A DNA stretch of 64,000 nt, taken from NCBI GenBank assembly GCA_944325705.1, contig CALVBB010000008.1:1-64000 (forward strand), given 5' to 3'. The stretch comes from Candidatus Gastranaerophilales bacterium (GTDB lineage Bacteria > Cyanobacteriota > Vampirovibrionia > Gastranaerophilales > Gastranaerophilaceae). The position numbers and the translations under genes are program-made. This document shows, one piece after another, positions 34,690-43,814 of the stretch. Within the stretch, counting starts at the first letter, position 1, and each line of letters begins with the position of its first letter. The notes beneath the pieces are model-generated. The model did not search any database. It was not told the origin of the DNA and saw nothing but the letters and a program-made list of their open reading frames with translations.

Positions 34690-35352
34690 ATGAAAATTAA
34701 TTCAATTGATAATAAAACAAATTTCGGATGGAGTTTTAAAACCCACGCTGCGATTACTGGAAAAGTTGCGGATGAAATCCCGAAACTTAAAAAATATAAA
34801 AACACTTTAATAAAATTTGTGCAGCAGCCGGATTTTGATGAGCGCGGGTTTAAAGGGAATAACCATTTTTACTTCACTCCGCTTATGTTTAGGCCGAAAG
34901 AAAGTTTTCTGGATTTCTTCGGGAAAAATAATGCGGGTGCAAGGTTTAATGAACATGTTTATTATTTTGATAAATTAGTAAAGATAGATGAGCCGGAGGC
35001 TATGGAACATGCAGGACGTGCGCTGCATTTTTTACAGGATGTCACCCAGCCGCAGCATACCGAACGCGGATCTGTATGGAAAAAATGGAAAGATTTAAAA
35101 TTACATAAAAAGTTTGAAATATATGTAAGTGAGGAGCAGGACACCTTTATTAAAAACGCAAAGCCGGCGGAGCTTCTGCTGGAAACTGATGAACCGGACG
35201 AATTGTTTGAAGAGGCTGTCTTTTTATCAGAAAATGGAAAGCAGGTCAAAAAAGACCGCAAACAGGATTGGGATGAAATCGCTCAAACAGGTATCTCTAA
35301 TGCAATATCCCTTACAAAACATTTTCTGGAATATGTTGCATCAAAGTTATAA
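34690..35352 (+). CDS. zinc-dependent phospholipase C-like protein with FG motif
   Basis: A 220-residue protein with the pattern of zinc-dependent phospholipase C / S1-P1 nuclease folds: THAAITGKVA near the N-terminus, NHFYFTP, and HAGRALHFLQDVTQPQHTER, where His and Asp would bind zinc. There is no signal peptide, although the family is normally secreted; instead the N-terminus has TNFGW, matching the FG motif of other lineage-specific proteins here. An AAGGGATATTTGA stretch precedes the ATG. It stands alone. Phospholipid hydrolysis is inferred from the motif. Confidence 0.72.
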   Translation: MKINSIDNKTNFGWSFKTHAAITGKVADEIPKLKKYKNTLIKFVQQPDFDERGFKGNNHFYFTPLMFRPKESFLDFFGKNNAGARFNEHVYYFDKLVKIDEPEAMEHAGRALHFLQDVTQPQHTERGSVWKKWKDLKLHKKFEIYVSEEQDTFIKNAKPAELLLETDEPDELFEEAVFLSENGKQVKKDRKQDWDEIAQTGISNAISLTKHFLEYVASKL

Positions 35353-35531
35353 ATCAGACCGCAATTTGTAAGCCGGCTTCTCCGCCTCTTTGCTTTTGCA
35401 ATTACTTCCATATATTCATCAAAAAATATTTTATTTTGCCGGTGTATGTAAAACTTTTATAAGGATAGTTTATTTTAAATTTTTAAATGATATAATGTCC
35501 TTACAGACTAGAGATTTATTGGAGAGAAGAT

Positions 35532-37376
35532 ATGTGTGGAATTGTAGGATATACTGGCGGAAAATCCGTTATTGATATATTGATAGACGGCTTAAGACAG
35601 CTTGAATACAGAGGATATGATTCCTCTGGTGTTGCCGTAAAATGCGGGGAAGATATAAAGGTTTATAAGGCGGAAGGTAAGCTTGAGAACCTGTGTAACG
35701 TGTTAAGCCCGCATAAAGAAGAACTTAAAACCGCAACATGTGGTATCGGTCATATAAGATGGGCAACCCACGGCGCCCCGACTGTTTTGAATGCGCATCC
35801 TCATACCTGTACATGCGGAAGGCTTGCGCTTGTGCATAACGGGATTATTGAGAATTACAAGGAAATAAGAGAAAAACTGGAAAAAGAAGGCTGTACATTC
35901 CGTTCTCAAACCGATACGGAAGTCGCTGCTCACCTTGTTGCGAAAAAATACGCCCAGACAAAAGATTTAACCGAGGCAGTAAGACTTGCAACAAAAGAGT
36001 TGGAAGGTGCTTATGCTCTTTGTGTTATGCACAATGATTACAAAAATACTATTGTTGCAACAAAGAGAAACGCTCCGCTTCTTGTAGGCGTCGGCGACGG
36101 GGAGTTTTTTGCAGCTTCTGATGTTCCTGCAATTATAAAATATACAAACAGGGCAATGTACTTAAACGACAATGAGATAGTTACGTTAACTCCGGAAAAG
36201 ATGGTTTTGATTAATTCGGAAGGGAAAGAAATTCCGCAAAAGATAGAAACCCTTCCTTGGGAGCCTGTTGCATTGAGTAAACGCGGTTACAAGCATTTTA
36301 TGCTGAAAGAAATTCACGAACAGCCGGATGTTATTAGAAATATTCTTGTAGGAAAGCTTCATGCACCTGACGAGCCGATTGTTTTAAACGAGGTTAAACT
36401 TAATAAAGATACTCTGAAAAATCTTAATCGTATTCAAATAATTGCCTGCGGAACCTCACTTCATGCCGCGATGGTCGGAAAGTATTTAATTGAGAATTTC
36501 TGCGGAATTGCGGTGGACGTTGAGGCTTCAAGCGAATATATTTACAGAAAAACCGTGACAGATAGCCATACTCTTGTTATAGGAGTTTCCCAGTCCGGTG
36601 AAACAGCAGATACGCTTACTGCAATCAGACAGGCTAAAGAAAAAGGCTCTCATGCTCTTATTATTACAAACAGACCGGATTCTGCTATGGCAAGACTTGC
36701 AGACAGCTTGATTTCTGTTAATGCGGGGATTGAAGTTTCTGTTGCAGCTACAAAATCTTATACCGCACAGCTGATGGCATTTTATCTTCTTGCCTTGTAT
36801 ATGGCAGAGATTAAAGTCAGCGTTGAAAAAGATACGCTTACTTCACTGAAATCGGAGTTAATGCTTTTGCCGCAGAAGGTTGAACGGATTCTTGCACATA
36901 CCGAAAACATTCAAAAATGTGCAAGAGCCTATGCTTCTACAAAAGATTTTATCTATATTGCAAGAGGAATAAACTTTCCGACAGCTCTTGAGGGGGCACT
37001 GAAACTGAAAGAAATCAGTTATATAAACGCAACCGGTTATCCTGCAGGCGAGCTTAAACATGGGCCTATTGCAATGCTTGATGAAACAATGCCGGTGCTT
37101 TCAATTCTGATGCGCGGATGTGTTTACGAAAAACTTCTCTCAAACAGCGAAGAAGCGAAAGCCCGTAACGCAAGAATGATTGCGCTGACAAATTCTGATG
37201 ATGAAAAGTTAGACGATTTGTTTGATTATATAATAAGAGTTCCGGAGGTGCAGGAACTGTTTTCGCCTGTAATTGCGATGGTGCCGCTACAGCTTCTGGC
37301 TTATTATATTGCGGAATTTCTCGGCAAAGATGTTGACCAGCCTAGAAATCTTGCAAAATCAGTGACTGTTGAATAA
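35532..37376 (+). CDS. glmS: glucosamine-fructose-6-phosphate aminotransferase (isomerizing)
   Basis: GlmS makes glucosamine-6-phosphate from fructose-6-phosphate and glutamine for cell-wall synthesis. Cys2 (MCGIVGYTGG) is the glutaminase nucleophile. The N-terminal domain has GHIRWATHG, and two SIS domains follow (SQSGETADT; ELKHGPIAMLDE). The 614-residue length is typical. A GGAGAGAAG ribosome-binding site precedes the ATG. I see no glmS ribozyme in the 180-bp leader. Confidence 0.96.
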   Translation: MCGIVGYTGGKSVIDILIDGLRQLEYRGYDSSGVAVKCGEDIKVYKAEGKLENLCNVLSPHKEELKTATCGIGHIRWATHGAPTVLNAHPHTCTCGRLALVHNGIIENYKEIREKLEKEGCTFRSQTDTEVAAHLVAKKYAQTKDLTEAVRLATKELEGAYALCVMHNDYKNTIVATKRNAPLLVGVGDGEFFAASDVPAIIKYTNRAMYLNDNEIVTLTPEKMVLINSEGKEIPQKIETLPWEPVALSKRGYKHFMLKEIHEQPDVIRNILVGKLHAPDEPIVLNEVKLNKDTLKNLNRIQIIACGTSLHAAMVGKYLIENFCGIAVDVEASSEYIYRKTVTDSHTLVIGVSQSGETADTLTAIRQAKEKGSHALIITNRPDSAMARLADSLISVNAGIEVSVAATKSYTAQLMAFYLLALYMAEIKVSVEKDTLTSLKSELMLLPQKVERILAHTENIQKCARAYASTKDFIYIARGINFPTALEGALKLKEISYINATGYPAGELKHGPIAMLDETMPVLSILMRGCVYEKLLSNSEEAKARNARMIALTNSDDEKLDDLFDYIIRVPEVQELFSPVIAMVPLQLLAYYIAEFLGKDVDQPRNLAKSVTVE

Positions 37377-37379
37377 TTG

Positions 37380-37408
37380 AAAAAGCCCTCATATTTGAGG
37401 GCTTTTTT
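37380..37408. terminator. bidirectional terminator between glmS and pilin 7
   Basis: AAAAAGCCCTC / GAGGGCTTTTTT with a six-base loop, almost the same stem as after clpB at 33.57 kb. Both stand beside a pilin gene of the same subtype. Confidence 0.9.
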
Positions 37409-37409
37409 G

Positions 37410-38161
37410 TTATTTAGCGGATTTCAAAAAGTCGTTCCAGTAATCACCTTCGCCTTCCGGGTTTTTGTCTGCCAGGGCATAAGCCGCACATCCAAACTGC
37501 TGTATTTCAGAATTAGAGGCAACCTTACAGTTTTCATAAAAGAAATTGCCTGAAAAAGATGTTGAATTTGTTGAGTTATTTTTATGATCCTGCCCCATAG
37601 GAATCACAAACCCGTCAGTAGTAAATACAAATAAGAAAACGTCCATCCCGTACCTGTTAGGCTTTTTTTGTCCGTTAATGTCAACACAAACAATAGGTCC
37701 GTTTTGACCGGCAATAGCAGGAGAATCGTTAAAAGCGTAAAGTCTGCCGGCAACATCTGAGCGAAATCCTGCTATATCACAAATCATTTTGCGTTCGGTG
37801 CTTCCTTTTATTGCATATATAGGATACGGCATTGTGTCAATTTGTGTATTATCTTCGTCAGTTGTGATAAAAATTTCCTCATGTTAGCGTTTCTTGTAGC
37901 GGCATCATCACTATTTGTATATTCCGCAATAGAAACTCCGTTATCATTATAAAACAATCTCGCAATCTGATTGAGTTCGTTATAAGTTTTTTAAACTGTG
38001 TCTGCAGTTCTTTATTCTGCTTGTCATTCACAAGAGTTGGCAGCGTCATTGCAGCGACCACCCCGATAATTCCGAGGGTGATTAAAACTTCTGCAAGCGT
38101 GAACGCACTTTTACGATACGCAGCAGTAAATCCCTAGCTTATAAGTATCTTTTTCAACCAT
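37410..38161 (-). pseudogene. decayed type IV prepilin-like gene (pilin 7)
   Basis: A relative of pilins 4 and 6 with at least three lesions. The start at 38161 (GGAGG before it) reads MVEKDTYKLG and then goes out of frame before RKSAFTLAEVL. One A is missing in the AAAAAA run near 37990 (QTQFKK, then shift). Near 37860-37875 a deletion removes about 18 codons present in pilin 6 and shifts the frame again. The C-terminal 140 codons remain intact (37410-37832). It is not expressible as one pilin, unlike the single-tract loci. The divergent HTH gene at 38213 survives. Confidence 0.88.
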
Positions 38162-38212
38162 TAAAAAATCCTCCGTAGGTAATTCCGAACAATATATTAT
38201 TATAACATTAGT

Positions 38213-38494
38213 ATGAAAATTATGCAACTTGAAACAAAGCTTAAAAGGGAAAAACTGCTGGCTGCTGTTGCCAAAACAATTAAAGATTTACGGCTGCGTT
38301 CAGGAAAATCCATAAGTTTAATTTCTAATGAATTGAATGTTTCAAAATCTATATGGTCTGATGTAGAGATGGGGAAATCGGATATGCAGTTTTCAACTTT
38401 CTGGAGAATTGCCGAAGCGCTTGAAATTCCTCCTGAGGTTCTAATTAAGAATATAAGAAGTAATATGGCTGAAAATTTTAGTTTTATTGAATGA
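38213..38494 (+). CDS. XRE-family HTH regulator paired with pilin 7
   Basis: A 93-residue Cro/CI-type protein: VAKTIKDLRLRSGKSISLIS, then NVSKSIWSDVEMGKSDMQ as recognition region and FWRIAEALEIPPEVL. It is related to but divergent from the regulators at 22.6 and 29.8 kb. It starts 51 bp from the pilin 7 start, the shortest gap of the six pairs, where I see no clear palindrome. Confidence 0.8.
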   Translation: MKIMQLETKLKREKLLAAVAKTIKDLRLRSGKSISLISNELNVSKSIWSDVEMGKSDMQFSTFWRIAEALEIPPEVLIKNIRSNMAENFSFIE

Positions 38495-38543
38495 ATGTTA
38501 ACGGCATATTGTTATTATGAAATTTTTTTAATATTATTTTTCT

Positions 38544-38708
38544 ATGATAGTTTCGGGAAGCATAAAAATAAAGAAAAAACCTCCAGTTACCGCAGCGTTG
38601 ATTGAGGAAGAATTTGCAAAACACAGTATCAATCCGTTACGCTGGGCAATTACAGAGGTTTTTGAAAATGAAATTACGGTTAGTGTTTCGTATGAAAAGA
38701 ATGACTAA
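38544..38708 (+). CDS. small protein of unknown function
   Basis: A 54-residue frame (MIVSGSIKIKKKPP..., ending SYEKND) with a balanced composition and beta/alpha-like pattern. It follows the XRE gene by 49 bp and overlaps the end of the convergent cupin gene by four bases. There is no strong ribosome-binding site. I judge it probably real because it fills the gap neatly, but it matches nothing I recognise. Confidence 0.5.
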   Translation: MIVSGSIKIKKKPPVTAALIEEEFAKHSINPLRWAITEVFENEITVSVSYEKND

Positions 38709-39010
38709 ATTTTTATCAGAAGAAATCTGCTGTCTTTCAGTGCAACGACTTTGTGCTCCTTGTCTTTTTTGAACATTAGAAGTTCTCCTTTTTCAACTTT
38801 GAATTTTTCGGCGCCAAAGTGAATTTCAATCTCTCCGTCATAGACGTAGACTGCTGCATCGTTTTCAGATGTATGTGTATCTATTATTTCATCTTTCTTT
38901 ATTGCAATAGCGCTCAGATTTCCGTGCTCGCTTTCCATTAAAGGAATTCTGTCAAGCTTCTTCCCGTCAAGATCAACTAGATCCTTAATTTTTAATACAT
39001 TAAAAAACAT
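38705..39010 (-). CDS. cupin-domain protein
   Basis: A 101-residue single-domain cupin. The two beta-barrel motifs are degenerate: IIDTHTSENDAAVYVYDGEIEIHF for the first and KGELLMFKKDKEHKV for the second, leaving few metal-binding His. The role is unknown; such proteins are often small-molecule binding or act in redox-stress responses. It stands alone, divergent from metK. Confidence 0.8.
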   Translation of the reverse strand: MFFNVLKIKDLVDLDGKKLDRIPLMESEHGNLSAIAIKKDEIIDTHTSENDAAVYVYDGEIEIHFGAEKFKVEKGELLMFKKDKEHKVVALKDSRFLLIKI

Positions 39011-39160
39011 AATTTCTCCCTGTATTGTCTATTCACAAATATATTTAACCTTGATGTTTGGAAAATCGCTATTGCTCTGTTGCGGAATTTTTTAATATAT
39101 ATTAATACATTATTTGCTTTTAAAAACTTTTGGAGTTAAACTGTAACTTAATAATGATGT

Positions 39161-39194
39161 GGCCGGGTTGGAATTAAAAAACTTACCGGCCGGT
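39161..39194 (+). promoter_or_regulatory. hairpin in the metK leader
   Basis: GGCCGGGT pairs with ACCGGCC about 16 nt later, ending 13 bp before the AAGGAG ribosome-binding site of metK. It overlaps a perfect palindrome ACCGGCCGGT. It does not match any SAM riboswitch class I can recall, but its place before SAM synthetase is suggestive. Confidence 0.4.
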
Positions 39195-39222
39195 ACAAAA
39201 ACAAATTAAGGAGAAATTGGAA

Positions 39223-40491
39223 ATGACACCAAGAAACTTTTTATTCACTTCCGAATCCGTTACGGAAGGGCACCCCGACAAAGTATGCGATCAGATTTCT
39301 GATGCTATTTTGGATGAATTTTTGACAAAATCACCGCAGTCGCGTGTTGCTGCAGAAACTACTGTAACTACAGGCATGGCGCTTGTTTGCGGTGAAATTA
39401 CCTCAGACTGCTACGTTGACATCCCTGCAGTTGTGAGAAACACTATTAAGAATATCGGTTACGCAGAAGAAGAAGGCGGAGGCTTTAGCTTTGAAACCTG
39501 TGCTGTGTTAACTAGCATTGATGAACAATCTTGCGATATTGCAGGCGGTGTTAATAAAGCTTACGAAACCAGAAGCGATAATGCCGATACTTCAACTTCT
39601 GAAACAGAAAATATCGGCGCAGGCGATCAGGGTATTATGTTCGGTTATGCCTGCAATGAAACTCCTGAACTTATGCCGCTTCCTATCAGCCTTGCCCATA
39701 AATTATCATTCAGACTTGCTCAGGTTAGAAAACAGGGGCTTGTAAATTACCTCAGACCGGACGGCAAATCTCAGGTTACTGTTGAATACGTTGACGGAAA
39801 ACCTTCAAGAATTGATACCGTTTTAATCTCAACACAGCATGACCCTGAAATTAACGGAACATCTGACAACTCTAAGGTTCAGGAAATTATCAAAAATGAT
39901 ATTAAAAAGCTTGTTATTGATGAAGTTTTTTCACATGAAGCAATCAAGCTTGACAGCAGAACAAAAATCCTTGTAAATCCGTCAGGAAGATTCGTTGTAG
40001 GCGGCCCTCAGGGCGATGCAGGTTTGACCGGACGTAAAATTATTGTTGATACCTATGGCGGTTACTCACGTCACGGCGGCGGTGCTTTCTCCGGAAAAGA
40101 TCCGACAAAAGTTGACAGATCAGCCGCTTATGCAGCAAGATGGGTTGCTAAAAACATTGTTGCTGCAGGTCTTGCTGAAAAATGCGAAATTGAACTTGCT
40201 TACGCAATCGGTGTTGCTGAACCTGTTTCAATCATGGTTGACACTTTCGGTACAGGTAAAATTTCTGATGACGAAATTTCAGCGCTTGTATCAAAGAACT
40301 TTGACTTAAGACCGGCTGCAATTATCAAGCAGTTTGACCTCCGCGGCTTGCCTGCTAAAAACGGCGGTAAATTCTACCAGCTTTTAGCTGCATACGGACA
40401 CATGGGCAGAACTGATATTGATGTTCCTTGGGAGAAAACTGAAAAAGCTGATGCCTTGAAATCTCAGGCATGCAGCTTATGCTCATGCTAA
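39223..40491 (+). CDS. metK: S-adenosylmethionine synthetase
   Basis: MetK makes S-adenosylmethionine from methionine and ATP. Visible features are [18 protein letters not shown] at the N-terminus, the [12 protein letters not shown] signature and [21 protein letters not shown] with the phosphate-binding loop. At 422 residues it is slightly longer than usual. The C-terminus ends in SQACSLCSC, an unusual Cys-rich tail. ATG at 39223 is preceded by AAGGAG. Confidence 0.95.
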   Translation: MTPRNFLFTSESVTEGHPDKVCDQISDAILDEFLTKSPQSRVAAETTVTTGMALVCGEITSDCYVDIPAVVRNTIKNIGYAEEEGGGFSFETCAVLTSIDEQSCDIAGGVNKAYETRSDNADTSTSETENIGAGDQGIMFGYACNETPELMPLPISLAHKLSFRLAQVRKQGLVNYLRPDGKSQVTVEYVDGKPSRIDTVLISTQHDPEINGTSDNSKVQEIIKNDIKKLVIDEVFSHEAIKLDSRTKILVNPSGRFVVGGPQGDAGLTGRKIIVDTYGGYSRHGGGAFSGKDPTKVDRSAAYAARWVAKNIVAAGLAEKCEIELAYAIGVAEPVSIMVDTFGTGKISDDEISALVSKNFDLRPAAIIKQFDLRGLPAKNGGKFYQLLAAYGHMGRTDIDVPWEKTEKADALKSQACSLCSC

Positions 40492-40570
40492 TCTTAGCGG
40501 TAATAAATTTCAAAAAGGGAGCCCGCGAAAGGCTCTCTTTTTGTGTTTAATGCGATAATAGCGACAAGAA

Positions 40571-40597
40571 GTGAAGCGTGAAGTGTGAGGGGTGAAG
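40571..40597. repeat. TTCAC/CTCAC short repeat, copy 4
   Basis: Minus-orientation repeat unit, the only copy here not inside a pilin leader. Confidence 0.7.
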
Positions 40598-40769
40598 CAC
40601 AGTTCCCTCTCCCCTTGAGGAGCAAAGCGAACAGGCGAAGAATGCGTCGTGTTACTCCCCCCCCTTTTTTAATAGGGGGCAGGGGGGATTTTCTTTCAAT
40701 CAAGTTCCGCTATAATGTACGCCAATTGTAGACCGGATTTACTAATCCGGCACTATATTGCATCTATAC

Positions 40770-40846
40770 CGGAACAGTAGTATTAGTTTTCGAAACGATA
40801 GCGGGAGCAGGGCGGGAGCGTGTTGAGAAATTAATACTACTTTCCG
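40770..40846. repeat. constant-loop hairpin element, copy 3
   Basis: Arms beginning CGGAAC AGTAGTATTA and ending TAATACTACT TTCCG (about 22 bp) enclose GATAGCGGGAGCAG...CGGGAGCGTG. The core is the same as in copy 2, while the arms are unrelated to those of other copies. Confidence 0.8.
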
Positions 40847-40919
40847 CTTCCTTGATAGAAACAAAGTTGCGTCGGTTTAGTCAATCCCTCCATAACTTTG
40901 CTGCCCCTCACAATTCACT

Positions 40920-42041
40920 TTATTTAAAATCAAATTCAACTTTTTCTTTCTGATTTTTTATTAAATAAGCACTTATGATTGCGGTCAGAGGCACGCAGAG
41001 GAGTATTGCAATACTCCCTATTAAGGCTGAAGAAATTTCGGTTGCCACCTGATTAAGATTAAAGAACTTCTGCAGGTCAATATTGCTCGATAAAAGCACC
41101 AGCGGCAGGGCAGAGCCCAGATAGACAAGTATAAGTGTATTCGACATTGTGCCTATAATATCTTTACCTATGTTCATTCCGGAATTAAAAAGCTGTTTGA
41201 CAGAAAGAGTTTTATCTGTTTCGTAGATTTCGTTAATTGCGCTTGCAATCGAAACCCCTGTATCCATAAGCGCCCCGAGTGATGCAATAATCATCGACGC
41301 CGACAGAATTCCTGTAAAACTTAAATCAGGGTGCGCCGAGTATAAGAACATTGTTTCTTCTCCGGCAAATCCTGTCAGGTGCGCAGTAAATATTACAAGC
41401 ATAGAGAGCGCTCCGGCAAAAATAAGGCTTAATGAGGTACCGATAATAGCTGCAGAACTTTTTGAGTTAAACCCGCCGACAAGATATATTGTAATTATTG
41501 TCGATAAGATTCCGGCAAGAACAGCCGACGCTATCGGACAGAAACCGTTCAATATCATCGGCATAAGCATAAAGAAAATTAATCCTACTGTTGCTATTAT
41601 GGAAATAAGACTGAATACACCCTTTTTTCTTCCTATAGCAAGAAGCAGTGCAATAAAAACAGCTCCAATCCATAGAAGGGAGGTATCTCTTTTTAAGTCT
41701 GCAATAAAAAAATCCACATCATCTGCGGTTGCAATATTGTCATTACGGGCTTCAACATGTAAAATTACCCTGTCACCCTTTTTTAAATTGATGTCGTAGG
41801 CTGGATTTCCTGTGAGCATATTATCAACAAGCCTTTCTGTTCCCTTGAATTCTCCGGAAATAACCTTAACAAGAACAGTCTGTTTTACATTGTTGTCACC
41901 CTGCTGCAGGCCCTGAACATCTTCGTATTGAATATTTTCCACAAGTCCTGTTGCAGAAGGAAGTTCCTGATTATCTCCAGCCTGTACCGGTAAAAATGCA
42001 AATGCTGTAAGCAAAATAAACAAAATAAATATTTTTTTCAT
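40920..42041 (-). CDS. YibE/F-family membrane protein
   Basis: A 373-residue protein with a signal sequence (MKKIFILFILLTAFAFLPVQA), an extracytoplasmic beta-rich region (about 25-118) and then seven or eight membrane spans. This matches the YibE/F family, whose function is not established. The ISSALIGSIAILLCVPLTAIISAYL end segment is typical. It stands alone. Confidence 0.87.
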   Translation of the reverse strand: MKKIFILFILLTAFAFLPVQAGDNQELPSATGLVENIQYEDVQGLQQGDNNVKQTVLVKVISGEFKGTERLVDNMLTGNPAYDINLKKGDRVILHVEARNDNIATADDVDFFIADLKRDTSLLWIGAVFIALLLAIGRKKGVFSLISIIATVGLIFFMLMPMILNGFCPIASAVLAGILSTIITIYLVGGFNSKSSAAIIGTSLSLIFAGALSMLVIFTAHLTGFAGEETMFLYSAHPDLSFTGILSASMIIASLGALMDTGVSIASAINEIYETDKTLSVKQLFNSGMNIGKDIIGTMSNTLILVYLGSALPLVLLSSNIDLQKFFNLNQVATEISSALIGSIAILLCVPLTAIISAYLIKNQKEKVEFDFK

Positions 42042-42066
42042 AACATATCCCTCAAAATAACTTTAG

Positions 42067-42110
42067 CATAAAATTCCATAAAAACAAAAAGAGCGGTATT
42101 TGCCGCTCAC
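42067..42110 (-). terminator. terminator of the sigma-factor gene
   Basis: On the minus strand AGCGG CAAATA CCGCT is followed by a T run, 41 bp after the sigma-factor stop. Confidence 0.8.
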
Positions 42111-42150
42111 AAACTTCAAGATATAAAATATAAACTCACGAGGAACTTCA

Positions 42151-43065
42151 CTACCCGATATAACCTGCCAGCATTTCCTGTCCGATTGTAGACAGTCGCA
42201 TTTTTTTTAAAGCCCTTAGTTCTGTCTGCCTGATACATTCTTTTGTAACGCCGTAAATGCTGCCGATTTCTTCTAAAGTCCTCTTTGCTGCATTCCCCAA
42301 TCCGTAGCGCATTCTTACTACATCTTGTTCACGTTCTTTCAGAGTTGATACTACCATTTCTATATCCTTTTGAAGATTTAAAAATTCGACATTGTCGGAT
42401 ACGGAAGCCCTCTCATCTTCAAGGATGTCTGCTATGTTCAAATCTTTTCCGTTGTCGCGTTCAAGCCCGCTTTCTATTGAAATTGTTTTTGTATATGCAG
42501 AAAGGAATGTTTCAATCTTATCAGGCTCTATATTCATCTTTTTAGCAACATCTTTGGTCTGAACCTGATAGTTGCACTCCTGCTCCATTTCAGATTTAAC
42601 CTTTGAAAATTTAGAGAGGGTTTCCTGAATATAGACAGGAATTTTCATACAGTGCGACTGCTCAGAAATTGCCTTAAACATTGATTGTTTAATCCACCAG
42701 CTTGCATAGGTTGCAAATCTGTAGCCGAGTTTGTAGTTGAATTTTTCTGCTGCAATCATCAGCCCCAGGTTTCCTTCCTGAATTAAATCAATCATCGGAA
42801 GTCCTGACATGTGGATTGCTTTTTTAGCAATGCTCACTACGAGTTTAAGGTTTGCCTGAATTAATTTTTTCTTTGCACCGGCATCTCCTTCTTTTGCAAG
42901 TCTTGCAATCTCTTTTTCTTCAGAGGCTGAGAAAGACGGGTAATCCGCTATTTCTCTCAAATAGCCGTTCAGAATGCTGTCTGTTGACGCAGATAAAACT
43001 TCATTTTTTGCTGGATTTGATTTTTCGATAACCTTCTTCATCTTAACGGGGTGATTTTTGCTCAT
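42151..43065 (-). CDS. group-2 (RpoD-like) RNA polymerase sigma factor
   Basis: A 304-residue sigma-70 protein without region 1.1. Region 2 is clear (DLIQEGNLGLMIAAEKFNYK, then RFATYASWWIKQSM), region 3 follows, and region 4 has RTLEEIGSIYGVTKECIRQTE, where the usual VTRERIRQIE is altered to VTKECIRQTE. This suggests an alternative factor with modified -35 contacts rather than the vegetative one. Cyanobacteria-related lineages often carry several group-2 factors. The divergent gap to the thioredoxin gene holds a 57-bp palindrome. Confidence 0.9.
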   Translation of the reverse strand: MSKNHPVKMKKVIEKSNPAKNEVLSASTDSILNGYLREIADYPSFSASEEKEIARLAKEGDAGAKKKLIQANLKLVVSIAKKAIHMSGLPMIDLIQEGNLGLMIAAEKFNYKLGYRFATYASWWIKQSMFKAISEQSHCMKIPVYIQETLSKFSKVKSEMEQECNYQVQTKDVAKKMNIEPDKIETFLSAYTKTISIESGLERDNGKDLNIADILEDERASVSDNVEFLNLQKDIEMVVSTLKEREQDVVRMRYGLGNAAKRTLEEIGSIYGVTKECIRQTELRALKKMRLSTIGQEMLAGYIG

Positions 43066-43182
43066 AAACTTTAAACTCCTTATTTTTTTTTCTTCTTCAC
43101 AAAACTTCCGGCTGCACCTTTATGCTTTTATATAATATAAATGCACAAACTGCCTCCGCCCGTTTTTAGCATGCGGGAAATG

Positions 43183-43239
43183 TAACACGAAATAATATAT
43201 ATTTAGTATATACTATAATATATATTATTTCAAGTGTTA
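43183..43239. promoter_or_regulatory. large palindrome between sigma factor and thioredoxin genes
   Basis: TAACAC...AAATAATATATAT on the left mirrors ATATATATTATTT...GTGTTA on the right, with a short AT-rich centre: about 57 bp, nearly perfectly symmetric. It lies in the divergent 267-bp gap and may be an operator, cruciform or bidirectional promoter element. Confidence 0.6.
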
Positions 43240-43332
43240 TGTTAAGATTTATTAAAACGTGTTTTTGAAAAAAATTTGTCCTTTCCTATTTTAGAAGTGT
43301 TTATAGTATAATGTTTGTGAGGAGTATTAATT

Positions 43333-43812
43333 ATGAAAAAAAAGATTATTATTGGATTAAGTATTTTATTGGTAACCGCTCTTACCTCTGCTGTTTGTCT
43401 TGCACTGAACGGAAATTTCATGGATAAAAAAGAAAAACCGTCAGATTATCATATAGGAGTATCTTACGAAACTGCTCTTGAATCCGAAAAACCGGCGCTT
43501 GTCTTATTTTACGCAGACTGGTGCGGATACTGTCTGAGGTTCATGCCGAAATTTCAGACTATCAATTCTATATATAAGAATAAATTTGATATTGTCATGT
43601 TAAATGTTGATGATCCGCAGTATAAAAAAGTTGTTGAAGATGTGGCTTTAACTGGTTTTCCTACACTTTATATAATCGATAAAAAGTATGACAACAGAGT
43701 TTTGCTGAACAATGCGATTTATCTGGATTTAAAACGTTTGAGAGGCGAGCTTGACAGATTCCTTGCTATCAGAAAGCGTCTAGACGAGTGCGAAACCTGC
43801 ACAGGAAAATAG
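43333..43812 (+). CDS. membrane-anchored thioredoxin-like protein
   Basis: A 159-residue protein with an N-terminal signal anchor (MKKKIIIGLSILLVTALTSAV), then a thioredoxin fold with active site WCGYC and the cis-proline in TGFPTLY. The active-site pair is CGYC rather than the cytosolic CGPC. It probably acts outside the membrane on disulfides of secreted proteins. The final ECETC is an additional Cys pair. GAGGAG precedes the ATG. Confidence 0.87.
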   Translation: MKKKIIIGLSILLVTALTSAVCLALNGNFMDKKEKPSDYHIGVSYETALESEKPALVLFYADWCGYCLRFMPKFQTINSIYKNKFDIVMLNVDDPQYKKVVEDVALTGFPTLYIIDKKYDNRVLLNNAIYLDLKRLRGELDRFLAIRKRLDECETCTGK

Positions 43813-43814
43813 CA

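Larger units (their letters stand above)
40492..40919. other. repeat-rich intergenic region
   Basis: No gene is visible. It holds a TTCAC/CTCAC repeat (40571-40597), a C-rich stretch (runs of C near 40658) and T-run/G-run repeat sequence of the type found in pilin leaders, then a full constant-loop hairpin (40770-40846). This may be the remnant of a pilin locus or simply a repeat landing zone. Confidence 0.7.

Noticed and set aside
35353-35531. glmS ribozyme upstream of glmS
   Set aside because: The leader is AT-rich and lacks the conserved ribozyme core and the pseudoknot pairing.
40494-40703. Minus-strand frame of 69 codons downstream of metK
   Set aside because: It is a translation of repeat sequence including the TTCAC/CTCAC unit, with no ribosome-binding site.
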